Shown one piece after another: positions 22,011 to 34,311 of a stretch of DNA of 64,000 nt. The notes beneath the pieces are model-generated. The model was not told the DNA's origin. It saw only the letters and a list, made by a program, of their open reading frames with translations, and ran no database searches. Where the stretch lies: positions 45,734,699 through 45,798,698 of the forward strand of contig NC_074718.1 in the NCBI RefSeq assembly GCF_947242115.1, read 5' to 3'. The stretch's first letter is position 1; each line of letters opens with the position of its first letter. The position numbers and the translations under genes were made by a program. This stretch comes from Biomphalaria glabrata (lineage: Eukaryota > Mollusca > Gastropoda > Planorbidae).

Positions 22011-22089
22011 TAAAAAAAAGTTGCAACATGAAAGTGCCTCTCAATGCTTTTCTTATCTTAAATAGACATTCTTAATGGTTTGTCTTTTC

Positions 22090-22126
22090 AGATTTAAGTC
22101 TTGAATGAAACAACTCTATAAGTAAA
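22090..22126 (+). promoter_or_regulatory. Likely PPAT 5'-UTR splice acceptor and leader
   Basis: TTTGTCTTTTCAG ends at 22091, a strong polypyrimidine-AG acceptor 35 bases before the PPAT ATG. An untranslated first exon probably lies further upstream and is not identified. The promoter is therefore unknown. Confidence 0.5.
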
Positions 22127-25100
22127 ATGGAGTTGTCTTCTATTGATACCACTAGTGAATCTGGATTGCGAGAAGAATGTGGGTTGTTTGGTATGGTGGC
22201 CGCCAACAGTGGTATAGACATCACATTGTCACACCTGATACACCTAGGACTGGTCGGTCTACAACACAGGTACATCTTTAAATTGCATGCCGCAAAAGTT
22301 GATAGTTTTCCATTCAACCCGCTGTAATATTTAACAGTTATATATATTATAAATCTAGTACTGTATGCTTGGAATATTTTGGGGTCATTTTGCTTGTACA
22401 CTGCTTGAATAGGTCTCTAGTTCCTATGAAGATTGGGATTTTGAACTTAGGGATTTGTAGGATGCCTCTGAGTCCACCCAACTGTATTAGGGATGGGTTC
22501 CTGACAAACATTTGGGAAGTAATGGCAGTTAACTGTTGACCATAAAAACAGATGAGCTTTATAGAATCCGCATTCATAGATTGCAAGATCTCAAAGAGAT
22601 ACTTATCACTGCTTGACTAGAAACTACAGAAAGCTTCTGAAATTTTACTAATCTATGACAGAACTGAATTTTTATATATACTTTATGGTAGAATTGAAAT
22701 TCTTAAGATCCATCTACAATATCTTTATATTCAGAAAGCTATTGAATTTTTACATACAATTAGACTGATTTATTTTTTTTTTACACTAATAGTATTGCCT
22801 TAACAAGTTTTATGTTCTTAGAAAACTAAATTTTCAGGGATGAGTTTTGTTAAAATAAAAAATAATAGTAAAGAAAATAACAACTAGTAATCATTTCACA
22901 AAATAAATAGAAAACATATAATTATTAACCAACACTGTAGTAAAATTTTTTACTTATTTTGTCTCTGCTACTCAATGATTAAGGTGTTTATACAATGCAA
23001 TTTGACAAACATATTTTTGATACAAATGCTTTTTCTTAAAGAGGTCAGGAAAGTGCAGGAATAGTGACGTCTATGGGAGGACCAAATGACACATTTGTCA
23101 CAAGAAAAGCTATGGGTCTTGTCAATGGTGCATTCTCAGATGATGATATTGTCATTTTGAAAGGAAATTTGGGCATTGGTGAGTACAACTTTCTGATTGG
23201 TAAAGGGTGTTACCTAAGGAACAAAAGTATATACAACTTTGGTTTGGGGGTGGGAGGGGGGGGCTTAGAGTGGAAATCAAAGTCACATTAAGACAGTACA
23301 AACAAGATGCTAGAAACCTCATGCTGATGCTGGACCTTACAAGTATCAATGGACTTCATATTAAATAAATTGATTCACCAATATCTGGCTTAACACACAA
23401 TCGGATCAATTTTAGAATGTATTAGAATCTAGCAACTGCCACTTCTCCACTGACTGTCCTAATTTGATGAATATTAAAAATTTTAACTTACTGTAATTTC
23501 ATTGACAAAAAGAAATGCAATAATTATATATTGTGAGACCACTTACAGATGAAACAAAATTTAAGACTTGTGTTTGGAGCTAAAACTGAATAAGTAAATA
23601 TATTTAATATGTAATTTCTGATGTAATTTCTTACAAGCTAAGACAAAACAGTAATGCTGCATGTTTGACATATAGCATTTTTAACTGACACAGCTCTAGT
23701 CGGTTGCAAGAAACCACCAAAAACCAAATTTTGCTTAACATCTGCACCAGCGATCAAAACACTGGCTGATACAGAGTGCAGCCAAAACACCAAAGCATGA
23801 TTAGGGCTCACTTAGCAATTTGATATGACGCAGTGCATCCCCACAAAGTGTATTTCTGGCTAAATAATGAAGTAATGACCAGTATATAATATTTTTCCTG
23901 CTATTTGTGCACAGCTTTCATCTTGTTCTAAAGACACACCTTTGTTATGTTTTGTATAATGTTTTATCTCTTGATGGCTACAGCTTGTATTAAAATAATA
24001 TTGCTTACAAATTATAATAGTATTAAATGCTGACCTGCTAATTAAAATATTTGTTAATTATTTTGTTCATGCCCACTCTTGAAATATTCACACAAGATTT
24101 TAAAACTAGACATTTTGTTCTTATTTCTGTCTTAAAGGTCATGTTCGATATTCCACTCAGGGTTTATCTAATGCTTCAAACATTCAGCCTTTTGTTGTAG
24201 AAAGTTTGCATGGCCTAATAGCAGTTGCACACAATGGGGAACTAGTGAATGCAATGCATTTGAAACAAAAGGTAGCTCATTTTGCTTGCTGATCACGTTT
24301 TATTTATTTTTATAGTTTCAAACTAGACACACTGCCTTTTTATCTTTGTAATTTTGTTTATAAAAGTCTTGTAATTTTTTGTATGCTTTAAAAGACTTAT
24401 ATGTTATTGTACTGTATAAAAAAAAAATAGGTTGTTTTTAGCACTGCAAACCATTACAGATTGTTTTTATTATATTAACTTTAAAAGACTTATATGTTAT
24501 GTATAAAAAAAAAATAGGTTGTTTTTAGCACTGCAAACCATTATAGATTGTTTTTAATATATTAACTATTACTTCCTTGCAACTTACTTGGAGAACTTGT
24601 CATTATTCTTTGAAACAGTTACTCCGCCATGGTGTTGGCTTATCAACAAGTTCTGACAGTGAACTAATTACACAACTGCTAACACATACCCCAGATTGTG
24701 GTGAACCCAATGGAGCCAATTGGGTTGGAAGGTCAGACAAGAATCATTTATTTACTAATCTCGCTAGTTGTTTAGGATTTGTAATATAGTATTCACTTAT
24801 TATAAAGTCTTTCTTCCCAGTTTAAATTACCTCATTTTAATTAATCTCAAACTATGCAGTTATGGCAGGAGGAGAAAGTAAAATAACTAAATTAAACAAA
24901 GCAAAATATAGGCTCTTGTAATTGTTATATGTGACAAATAGTATTTAAAAATATTTTTGAAAGGCATATTCATTTACAGGCCTGTTTTCCCGGTGAATGG
25001 ATTTATGTAATCATCTAAATTATGGACATTGTTTCTGTTATGACCTCTGTAATGCCTGTGGGCTTCAGTATTATAGTGCAGTAATAATGCATAACATTTA

Positions 25101-28100
25101 CTTTCTATATAGGATCAAAAACATGATGCAAGAAACAGTTGCTTCCTACTCACTTTTGATTATGCATAAAGATAGGATTTGGGCAGTCAGGGATTCTTAT
25201 GGGAACAGGCCACTGTGTATTGGCAAACTTTTACCTGCAGATGCTGTTACAGGTAAAAAATTTTTTATAGAGCTTGCAAATCATAAATATTGTTTGTTCT
25301 CATGTGTAGAGGATATGGTTATTGTTCTATATTTTCCTGTGTAAGTACTGATTGTCATATCCTTATGAAGTGAATCTGTGTAGAACTAATTGAGGCAGTG
25401 TGTTACTGTTGTAGACTGCTTTAGAGTTTATTGTTGAAGACAATTGTAAATGTTATATAGCAAATATCTTTTTCAAATCATGTAGATTTTTTGTTTGTTA
25501 ACAGCATTTGATTAAAAGACAAATTCTGTTTACCCATTAATATAATAAGTTTTGATTTTAGAACATTTCCATCCACAATAAAGCTTCTGACCTTATATTC
25601 TTATTCTGCTTGATATGTATATGGCAGTACTTCTGTTAGGCCTAATAGCTGCTAAGCTATCCACTAGTTTACTCACTAGTCTATTCTCTCCAGTTAATCT
25701 TCATCTTTTGTTTATTGTGAACAGTAATGAGGAGCCCTTCAGGTAGGTACAAAATCCATTCTTTTTATCCCTTTCCTGGTCTTATTACTTGAGTCCCTAC
25801 CTTGTCACATGACCTGAGTCTTTTTTGTCTCACATGATCTGATTCATTTCCTTTTCTTATGTGGATAAGCTAATAATTCTATTCTATATTTCTTTGCTTA
25901 TCTTGCTCTTTTTTTACAGAGCTTGTTCATACACAGGTTCTCAAATTTCAACACAAATACTTGGTCAAATAGTTCATTTCACAATGCAAATCATGTTCAT
26001 TTTGTATAATCGGACTTTTTCTTTATCCATATTTCATTTCTGCTGGTGAAAGCTCATCACACTCCAATTCTAAGCATCATTTTCCCATTGCCTTAACTAT
26101 CTGTCCTTGTCTAAAAGTGTGCCCCAGTCTTTTTAAGTCATTTAATTCTTGTGTGACTCGCTTATATCCTCTAAACTTTTCTGCTTGACTATTAATTAAT
26201 AGATAAAAACAAATGTAAAATATCATATACTAACCTATAGCAGTTTTTTTTTTAGAGCCAGGAATATTCTTCAGATGAGAAAAAATTCAAAAACATGTGA
26301 TCAAGTTGTGAAGGGGGATTGGGGGTGGGAGTGGCAATATAATTTATCATAAATTTAAACTTTTGTGCACAGGCTGAGAACCACTAAGTTCTATGTGTTG
26401 AAATAACTAAAACTAGTTTCTTTTTTTTTTCCTTGACTTAGTTGTGAAGTCCTGGCTTCCAAATTATTTATATATAATCCATTATAACCTACTTAATGTA
26501 AGAATTTACCGGGCATATTAGATCTTCTTAACAAACATGAATGATGCCCTACATGTTTTTGAAGAAACTTTTTTTTTTCAAATTATAATATATGGTTTTT
26601 AATACAGAAAGTGTACAATTTCATCTTAACCATGAGGCTTGTGAGACAAATAAAAAAAAAACATTTATGACCTGACTCAAAACATACCTGACTTTTGTAT
26701 TTCAAAAAAAAAATACAACTCATCAGCTTAACATTTGTGTGATTTTTACTGATAACACAGAAACTTGTAGCCTTCATGTCTTTATTATTTTATGCTTGTA
26801 GAAATAAAACCAAATTGATAAAAAGAAAAAATATAACTTTTTTTTAACTTGATAAATCTCTAATTAACTCTAACTAAAAGATAACATAAAAATATGCATT
26901 AATTGTATTGTAAAAAAATGTCTGTAAATTTTAAATAAAACTAAGCAAATTTGTATTTATTGTACAAGCAAATCATCAAAAAAATAATTTAAAAAAATGT
27001 CATATTTGTCAGTGTTTGAAAATGTAATTTGTAAAGAAAAAACTAATTCAGCGATAACAAAGATGGATTTAAGAAAAACTTAGTGTAAACAAAAAAGTAA
27101 TTTAATTTTTATATTTCAAAAAGGTGACATAGAATCATTTGCCTGAGTTGGGGCAAATACAACCCTCTTTTGTCCATTAGTTTCATAACCAAGATTTGTG
27201 TGCAAACAGGTAACAGACTGGCATTACCTGATGAATCTGAGGCTTGGATAGTTGCTTCTGAATCCTGCACTTTTCATGCCATGGGAGCTGAGTATGTCCG
27301 AGATGTCTTACCAGGGGAAATAGTGGAGGTGACCAAGAATGGAGTTATTTCAAGATGTATCGTCCCCAGGCCTGAAGCCCACCCTCCAGCTTTCTGTATA
27401 TTTGAATATGTTTATTTTGCCAGACCAGATTCAAGATTTGAAGGTTTGACTTTGTTTCTTTAAAAAATTAATGTATTGGAAGTCTGTGTTAGTTACTACT
27501 GATGTATGCTTTTTTTGATAACCTTTTTTGATATAAGAAATCTTTTTTAAGGTCTTCCAGCTTTCAATTGCAAGATTTGACCCCAAAGACTTTTGGACTC
27601 ATTTCAAAACATAAACTTTTCATTAAAGACAATTTAAAACAGAATTTGCTGTATTGAATATTTTCTTCAATATAGACATTTAAAAAAAAAAACAGCCATT
27701 GCTTTAGCTCTTTAACTTAATGTTTAAAAGACAGAGCTAGTATAGACAAGAAACTCATTATTTTGCCTGAGGCCTAGAATACAAATCCTTTCTATGAGGA
27801 TCACATTTCTGAATGGAAAATATTCTGAAAGTAGAAATTGCATTTAAAATGTCTCACAAAACTTTTAAAAATTACTTTTGTTTATTTTTTATTAGGTCAA
27901 ATGGTGGCATCTGTTAGACGGCGTTGTGGCAGGCAGTTAGCATTAGAATGGCCAGCAGATGTTGATCTGGTTAGCACTGTCCCTGAGTCAGCAACTCCAG
28001 CAGCAATGGAGTATGCAGCAACTGTAAGTATTTAATCTATGGAATTGACAAAAATATTCCAGAAGAAATGAAGAAATTAATTGTAAACAAAATAAATGAG

Positions 28101-31100
28101 AAATGGACGAGCTCCCATCCAAATCACAAGAAAGATGATGCTTACTATAAGCTATCCCGACAAGACCAACGTCTAATCTTTCGACTCAGGACCGGACACA
28201 ACAGAATGCGACAACACATGTTCCGGAAGCTCAAAATTGGAACCAGTGAAATCTGCCCATGTGGAGTATCACCAGAAAATGCCGACCACGTCCTCCAAAA
28301 CTGCTCTCTCTACCAAGAGGCCCGTATAAGACATTGGCCCCAAATCACCCCAATAGAAAGAAAACTATATGGAGAGCTCCCTGATTTGGAAACCACTGCG
28401 CAGTTCATCTCATGTATTGGTCTAGTCATATGAACACTCCAACATAACAATGAGAACGATGAAGAAGAAGAAGAAGACAAAAATATACATTAATGAATTA
28501 ACATTGATAAGTCTAGTCATTTGTCTATTTTTGTATACTAATGTGCACATTGTATGGATGAGCCAAGTCATTTGTGTGTCAATCACTTTATACTATATGT
28601 CCATTATATTCATTATCCTAATTGTTTCTAGCTTTGGTTTATGATGTTCATTTTTACAACTTGATTTTACAAGAGTTCTGTGCCCCCTGTTATTCTGACT
28701 TCTCATCGTCTTTCAGCTCAACATTCCTTACCGAGAAGTGCTCTGCAAAAATAGATATGTGGGGCGCACATTTATTCAACCGTCTGCCCGTCTACGCAAA
28801 CTTGGAGTTGCCAAAAAGTTTGGACCTTTGGTTGATAACTTCTACGGTAAACGTCTTGTTATTATTGATGACTCAATAGTTCGAGGAACCACCATGGGAC
28901 AGCTTGTGGCACTCTTAAGGAAAGCTGGTGCTAAAGAGGTAACTGCTTGCCACTTCTGCTAACTAATGCTCTATGAAACAATTAATTGTTCAATATTTTA
29001 AAGTGGTTAGCAAACCAGATGCAAAAATATTTTTGAAAATAAACATGTTAATAAAATATTGTATGGTAACACTCAAAATATATTTGACATTCAAACAATT
29101 TTTTTTTTTGCTGGTAGAAAAAAATACAACCAAGTTTGAAAGACTGAAATAAAGGGACATTTTATTTTTCCTGAACAAAATTAGCAAATATTTTCTATGA
29201 TTTGTGGAAGCTTATTTATTTAAAAAATGTTTTAACATAAATATTTCTTTTTTCTGAATTTTTTTTTGGCTTTCATAAAAGAAATTTGGAAACAAAATCT
29301 TTTAAAATTATTAATAGGTTATTATATTTTTAGTTCATTGACTTGATCTACAGCCTCATAGTGGAGTATGTCCTGCTCACTCCTTCATCGCCATAATGCA
29401 TCCTGATGGTTGTGTATGTCCTCAAAAGTTATAGATGTTGCATTATCTCCTTATGGTGGTCCACACCACTCTTCTAAAATTCACCAAATTACCACCTCAT
29501 ATCATGTTCATTTAGTAACACACAACTCTTAGATATTCCGCATATAAAAAGTCAATTTATGACCTGACTGCTGCTGCCAACATTCTTTGCTTATTGGAAG
29601 AAGGCAGTGAATATGATACAAGTTTCGAGGACAGTGACACTAGTGATACATTAAATGCACTCTAGTCTATATGTTACCTATATCGGCAAATTAGTTTAGT
29701 TGCTTACTTATCACAATTGATTACTGGTTATTAAAGATTCTCTGGAGCATCAGAGCTATTTTTTTTCTTGAGGTTTATAATGAAATGTTAAAGCTTTCCA
29801 ATGTACATTTCACAATCATACAGCGAACTATAGGAGGTAGTACTCATTGGTATGTCCATAGTTTTGGGCTATGCTCTGTTTACAAGTAAAATAAATTTTG
29901 TAAACCCTGCACCTTTGTATACCCCGCAAGCTGCCAAACAATTGTATAACCTGCAATTTATATGCACAAAAATACGGTAATAAATAAAATCATTTGAACT
30001 GCAGATTTCATGGCTTTACTCAACAAGATTCATCTAACAGTAAACAAAGGCATACACGTCTCACATGACTGATTGTTCAAGTACAATGGACACATGCTAG
30101 ACATGACTTTCTGACATGCTGGACACATGCTGGACATGACTTTCTGACATGCTGGACACATGCTAGACATGACTTTCTGACATGCTGGACATGACTTTCT
30201 GACATGCTGGACATGACTTTCTGACATGCTGGACACATGCTGGACATGACTTTCTGACATGCTGGACACATGCTGGACATGACTTTCTGACATGCTGGAC
30301 ACAGAAAATAAACATCTCAGTAGCAATACAATTAGTTGTTTTTTTTTTTTTAGAAATGATTTTCTACCATTTTTTAATTATTATTATTAATATTAAGTGT
30401 TCTTTTTTTTTTTTCAGTTTAGTATCTATTTGAAACCAGTATTACAAATGCAAATCTTTATTGAAAACTTATATTTAAAAACGATATTTTTCTTTGGTTT
30501 TGTCAGGTCCATGTTAGAGTGGCCTCTCCTCCAATCAAATATCCTTGTTACATGGGTATCAATATTCCAACAAAAGAAGAACTGGTTGCAAACATCATTC
30601 CTTTGAATGAAATGGCTAAACTGTTTGGTGAGTACAACTTGTTGGCACTTTATTGAGCTATAAGTTGTGGTAATCTTTAGTACTTCAAATAGCTAAGTTT
30701 TCCTTTTACTTATGGTGCCTATTGACATATTTAATCTAAGAAAATTACATTTAGAGTTAATTCATCATCTTTCCTTTGCATTCTGCATGGGCCTCAGTAA
30801 AAATATGCCACTCTCCACTGTCTTTTGCTAGTTTTTTAATGGCTTTCCAGTCCTCTCTGCTTCTTCTAGTATACTGCGTCGCCATGTTCTTTTTGGTCTT
30901 GTGCCCTGGCGTATCCAGTCTAAGGCCTGTCTATCTCTGTTGTTGGTTTCTTTTCTAAGGTTGTGACCATCTCCACCTTCTCTCTAAGATCTGCACCTCT
31001 ATAATTTTCTGTCCATTTAGAGTTAATTAGCATCTCGTAAAAAGACATAATGAAGTTAGTACATTTTTAAGTTGATGTTAATTTTTACATAGGATATATT

Positions 31101-31327
31101 TTACTCCATATTGTGCTATTTAAAGTATGTTTCAGACTAAAATTGTCTACATCAGTTTTAATTAATTTTTCTTTTTGGTATTTGAATCAGGAGCTGATTC
31201 GGTGCATTATTTGTCACTTGAAGGCCTGAAGAAAGCTGTGACAGAAGGCTTGAAGGAAGGTCAAGAAACTGGACACTGCACAGCTTGCTTAAGTGGGGAC
31301 TACCCAGTTAAGAAACTAGATTGGTAG
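22127..31327 (+). CDS. PPAT: Amidophosphoribosyltransferase (glutamine PRPP amidotransferase)
   Basis: First committed enzyme of purine synthesis: PRPP plus glutamine gives 5-phosphoribosylamine. Ten coding exons, each with AG/GT borders and matching phase: 22127-22269, 23042-23178, 24138-24271, 24619-24731, 25113-25252, 27210-27443, 27896-28023, 28717-28938, 30507-30627, 31191-31327. They sum to 1509 bp, 502 aa plus TAG, near the usual animal length. Residues 1-17 look like a propeptide; Cys18 (LREECGLFG) is the N-terminal glutaminase nucleophile. LQHRGQESAG, RYST and NGELVN mark the class II amidotransferase domain. The PRPP loop is [13 protein letters not shown] (390-402). Cys285, 431, 487 and 490 match the Fe-S cluster ligands of this family. 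The linker before GHCTACL is shorter than in human PPAT as I recall it. Introns carry a LINE-D insertion, a minisatellite and a LINE-C piece. Expected to be cytosolic. Confidence 0.97.
22420..22605 (+). repeat. SINE S2, decayed fragment in PPAT intron 1
   Basis: GAGTCCACCCAACTGTATTA, GGAAGTAATGGCAGTT and AGATTGCAAGATCT follow the order of the S2 body at 32998-33150. The tRNA-like head is missing. Confidence 0.6.
24386..24568. repeat. Two-copy tandem duplication, about 93 bp, PPAT intron 3
   Basis: CTTTAAAAGACTTATATGTTA, an A-run, then AATAGGTTGTTTTTAGCACT and GCAAACCATTA occur twice in a row (starting 24386 and 24479), differing by a 4-base deletion and a few substitutions. Exon 4 begins 50 bases downstream and is not affected. 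Confidence 0.9.
28058..28475 (+). mobile_element. LINE-D (I-type) 3' fragment in PPAT intron 7, 11-bp target duplication
   Basis: It carries the C-terminal 120 or so codons ([20 protein letters not shown] … [20 protein letters not shown] … [17 protein letters not shown]) and the tail GAACACTCCAACATAACAAT with (GAA)n. A perfect 11-bp repeat GACAAAAATAT flanks it (28047-28057 and 28476-28486). It lies 34 bases past the exon 7 splice donor, in the same orientation as PPAT. It is not a PPAT exon, although it is an open frame of 121 codons. Confidence 0.93.
29340..29985. mobile_element. Possible old DNA element in PPAT intron 8
   Basis: A short frame ends [39 protein letters not shown] (about 29545-29665), an acidic stretch of the kind seen in transposase proteins. 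The right end (near 29980) reads TTACCGTATTTTTGTGCATA on the minus strand, in the style of DNA-transposon termini. No partner terminus or target duplication was found, so class and limits are uncertain. Confidence 0.3.
30089..30302. repeat. Minisatellite, GACATGCTGG-based, PPAT intron 8
   Basis: Unit of about 33 bp built from GACATGCTGGACACATGCTG followed by GACATGACTTTCT, plus shorter 21-bp units lacking the middle copy. The two overlapping minus-strand frames ([11 protein letters not shown] type) are repeat translations. It ends about 200 bases before exon 9. Confidence 0.9.
30762..31016 (-). mobile_element. LINE-C 3' fragment in PPAT intron 9
   Basis: The reverse complement matches LINE-C positions 42540-42800: GAGGTGCAGATCTTAGAGAG, AAAAAGAACATGGCGACGCA, then the DxGEWxxxxEA-coding region, with several small deletions. 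It is antisense to PPAT. Confidence 0.8.
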
Positions 31328-31396
31328 CTGACAATTGAAAAATTCCTTCTTAAAAAAACCTAGCTCAATCGAAAGCTCAAAAAAAAAAAAGCAACA

Positions 31397-31531
31397 AATA
31401 AATAAACCAGGGAGCCTTGATGTGTTCACAAACATTATTTTAATACCAACAGTATTGTCTTACTAAATATATTTTTAACTCTTAAAACCAACTTGGCATT
31501 TTTATATTTTATTTGACTACTTACCAATAAA
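31397..31531 (+). other. PPAT polyadenylation signals
   Basis: Overlapping AATAAATAAA at 31397-31406 lies 70 bases past the stop codon, and AATAAA at 31526-31531 follows. Either could end the mRNA. Confidence 0.55.
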
Positions 31532-32600
31532 AGTGCCAATAGTTTCAACTGCTAGTTGACTGACATTAGATAATAATTATATGTCATATGTAACTGTTGA
31601 ATTGGTGTTTATGTGTCAACAAAACAAGGCTAACTGAGCATGTATGTATATATATATTTGTCAATTATTACATTTGATATTATTAAAAGATCTATCAGGG
31701 AACTGATTTTATTTGTATTTGTGTTGTTTGTAACCTATCAGTCTTTAGTCATAGTTTACTTGCAATCAGATATACATTATCAATGTAAGGTTGTTTTTTT
31801 TTGAAAACTTCCATTCTGTTTATTGTCATACAGGCATAAATTTGACTTTCATTCAATGACCAGGTGTTCTACTAGTTGACTTTCTCTTATACAACAAACA
31901 AAAATCCTGTGCTGTGTTAGACATACTGTAAATGTTTATATTTTAGAATTTGACCAATTCTTAAAATCTTCTGGACATTTTAAATTGTAAAACTTAAATG
32001 GAATGTAAAACTAAAATGGAACTCTATAAAAACCCAGTTCAACCAAAACAAGGACTTAGTATTCAGGCCAAAACTCATAATTTTAGAAATTTTAAACTGA
32101 CACACTTATGGTTCAAAGGTTAAAATCCTCCATAAAAATTGCATTGCTTTTGCGTTTCCTGAAACTGGGTAAGCCAGTCGGCAAAATCTTTTAAGTTGCA
32201 AATGTTAATACATTTATCAAATCTTTTCAGCATTTTTAAAAGATTATTTACTAAGACTACGTTATTGGTTCATTATTTTGATGACTTGTAACTAGCAATT
32301 ATGTCTTTTAAAAAAAAGTTTAATGAAGACCAAAGAAATGGGTTCTCATTTTGTAGTTACACTAAAGTATTTTCAAATAATTAGCTCTTTGAATTAGATT
32401 CTCAATTCCAGCCATTAACTATGATTCAGTTCAAGCTATTGCTTCTGTCAAAAATTATCAATGTATACACCTATACATTGTATTAATTACACTCAAGCTT
32501 GTCTATAGTGATCAATTTTTAAAATCAAAGCCCCATTTTAAAAAACTTCCTAGTTATAGAAAAGTCACATTATAGCTTAATTGAAATAAATTATATAGGC

Positions 32601-32792
32601 TAAGTAACAATGATCATAAAGTTAAACTAAAGTAATAATGATCATAAAGTTAAACTGAAGTAATAATGATCATAAAGTTAAACTGAAGTAATAATGATCA
32701 TAGTTAAACTGAAGTAATAATGATCATAAAGTTAAACTGAAGTAGTAATGATCATAAAGTTAAACTGAAGTAATAATGATCATAAAATAAAA
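32601..32792. repeat. 28-bp minisatellite between PPAT and AMDHD2, about 7 units
   Basis: Unit AATAATGATCATAAAGTTAA + ACTGAAGT, with the palindrome TGATCA in each unit. One unit has lost AAA. It lies in the convergent spacer. Confidence 0.92.
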
Positions 32793-32925
32793 CTTATGCT
32801 TCTATAATAGAGTTAGCATTTAGATTTAATTATACAGCATTGAACGTTTTGACAATGTAGATTTTTTAAAGTTTACCTATTTTAAATTGTACCGTTACCT
32901 AATACTCCCATGCAGGATTATAAGA

Positions 32926-33170
32926 GTGAGGCACAGTGGCTGAGTGGTAAAGTGCTTGGCATCTGAACTGGAGGGTCCAGGGTTTGAATCCTGGTGAAGA
33001 TGGATTTTTAATTTCAGGATCTTTGGGCGCCTCTAGGTCCACCCAGCTGTAATAGGTACTCAACATTAGTTAGGGAAAAGTAAAGGTGCTGGCCACATGA
33101 CACCCTTGTTAACTGAAACATCTGCCCTATAGACCACAAAGTTTGAAAGGGGAACTTTCATTTTTTTTTA
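32926..33170 (+). repeat. tRNA-derived SINE, family S2
   Basis: Best-preserved + strand S2 copy: CAGTGGCTGAGTGGTAAAGT (A-box type), CAGGGTTTGAATCCTGG (B-box type), body with CTAGGTCCACCCAGCTGTAA, and tail AGACCACAAAGTTTGAAAGG, then a T-run. Flanked by an imperfect direct repeat (AGGATTATAAGA at 32914-32925 and AGGATTACGAGA at 33171-33182). Confidence 0.87.
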
Positions 33171-34311
33171 AGGATTACGAGATGGTAGTATAGATGCAAG
33201 TATATCTTAGTTACACGTCACAAAATTGTTTATGTCAAACACTATGGCATGAAAGAAACAAAATCAATTGTTTGATGGTTGTAAATGTTTTTTTCTTTTA
33301 TTGTTTAATATAAATAATTTGTCTGACAATGCAGATCTAAACATATCGACTAATTTAGACATACTCGGATTGTATATATAGTTAAAATATAGAATGGAAT
33401 GTTCTAAAAGTTAATAAACATCTCTGATAGAATCAAAATGAATAGAATTATGAAATGCAGGAAAGTAAAAAATTGTTAAAATGAACACATTTACACACAT
33501 TTGTTTTTTTTTTTCATTTAAAAAAACTATGGTAGTATGTTTCATCAAATACACTTCTAGCGTATCAATACTACCACAGTTCAATTGGCAGTCCAGGATT
33601 CTACATTAACTTAATCCTTTAATGAAATGACATAATTTAACCAAAAAAAACAAACAAACTATACCTTTATGAAAATGAAACCTCAAGTACCAAGTCATAC
33701 AACAGAGTGCTATCTAGCCCTTCAAAACTCCAGCCCATATTGATAATGTATTTAATAATGAAGCTACAAAGGCTTGTTTCCATTAAACTTGTGCTATTGT
33801 GTGATCTGTAACCCAGATGGTTAAAATTTCTAGGAACCCCCCCCCCCCCCCCCCCCAAATGAAGTTGTGGGCATGTCTGTTCTAAGTTACTTCTGTGTAA
33901 GTCTTAATAACAGACATTCTTGTAACTCTATCAAACAAATTAAAGGTTATCACCAAAAAAAGAGGAAAACCTCTAGACTAAAACAACTACATTTAAACCA
34001 AACACACACAAAAAGACTGCATAATGTTAAAAACTTCCCTGTATCATGTTATTGATTTCAATGAAGTGTTACAAATAACATTTGTGAGCATGTGAACCCA
34101 CATCTTTCCATCAGAAGACATGAAACCAAGCCTACAGACTAGTACTAATCAATACAGTAAAACTGAAATATTTATTATTGCTCACATTTTTAGCTGCAGT
34201 TAGTGTAGCATTCCATACAAAAGAAAAAGAAGAAATTTTTAGAATTGTTTAACAATATAGCAAATCAGTGGCACTAGACATGGGGCCAGTATTCAGGATT
34301 TTAAGAAATGG
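33171..34311. other. AMDHD2 3' flank with polyA signal and C-run
   Basis: The minus strand has AATAAA at 34176-34171, about 140 bases past the AMDHD2 stop codon. A run of about 18 C is at 33839-33856. No gene is seen. Confidence 0.5.

Noticed and set aside
28068-28433. 121-codon frame as an extra PPAT exon
   Set aside because: It lies inside a LINE-D copy with an exact target duplication. PPAT exons 7 and 8 join in phase without it and match the family sequence.
30030-30326. 98-codon frame with [11 protein letters not shown] repeats
   Set aside because: Translation of the GACATGCTGG minisatellite in PPAT intron 8.
3299-33170. tRNA genes, suggested by TGGCTGAGTGG and GGTTCGAATCC boxes
   Set aside because: The boxes head longer repeated bodies with target duplications and do not form a clean acceptor stem. 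They are tRNA-derived SINEs.
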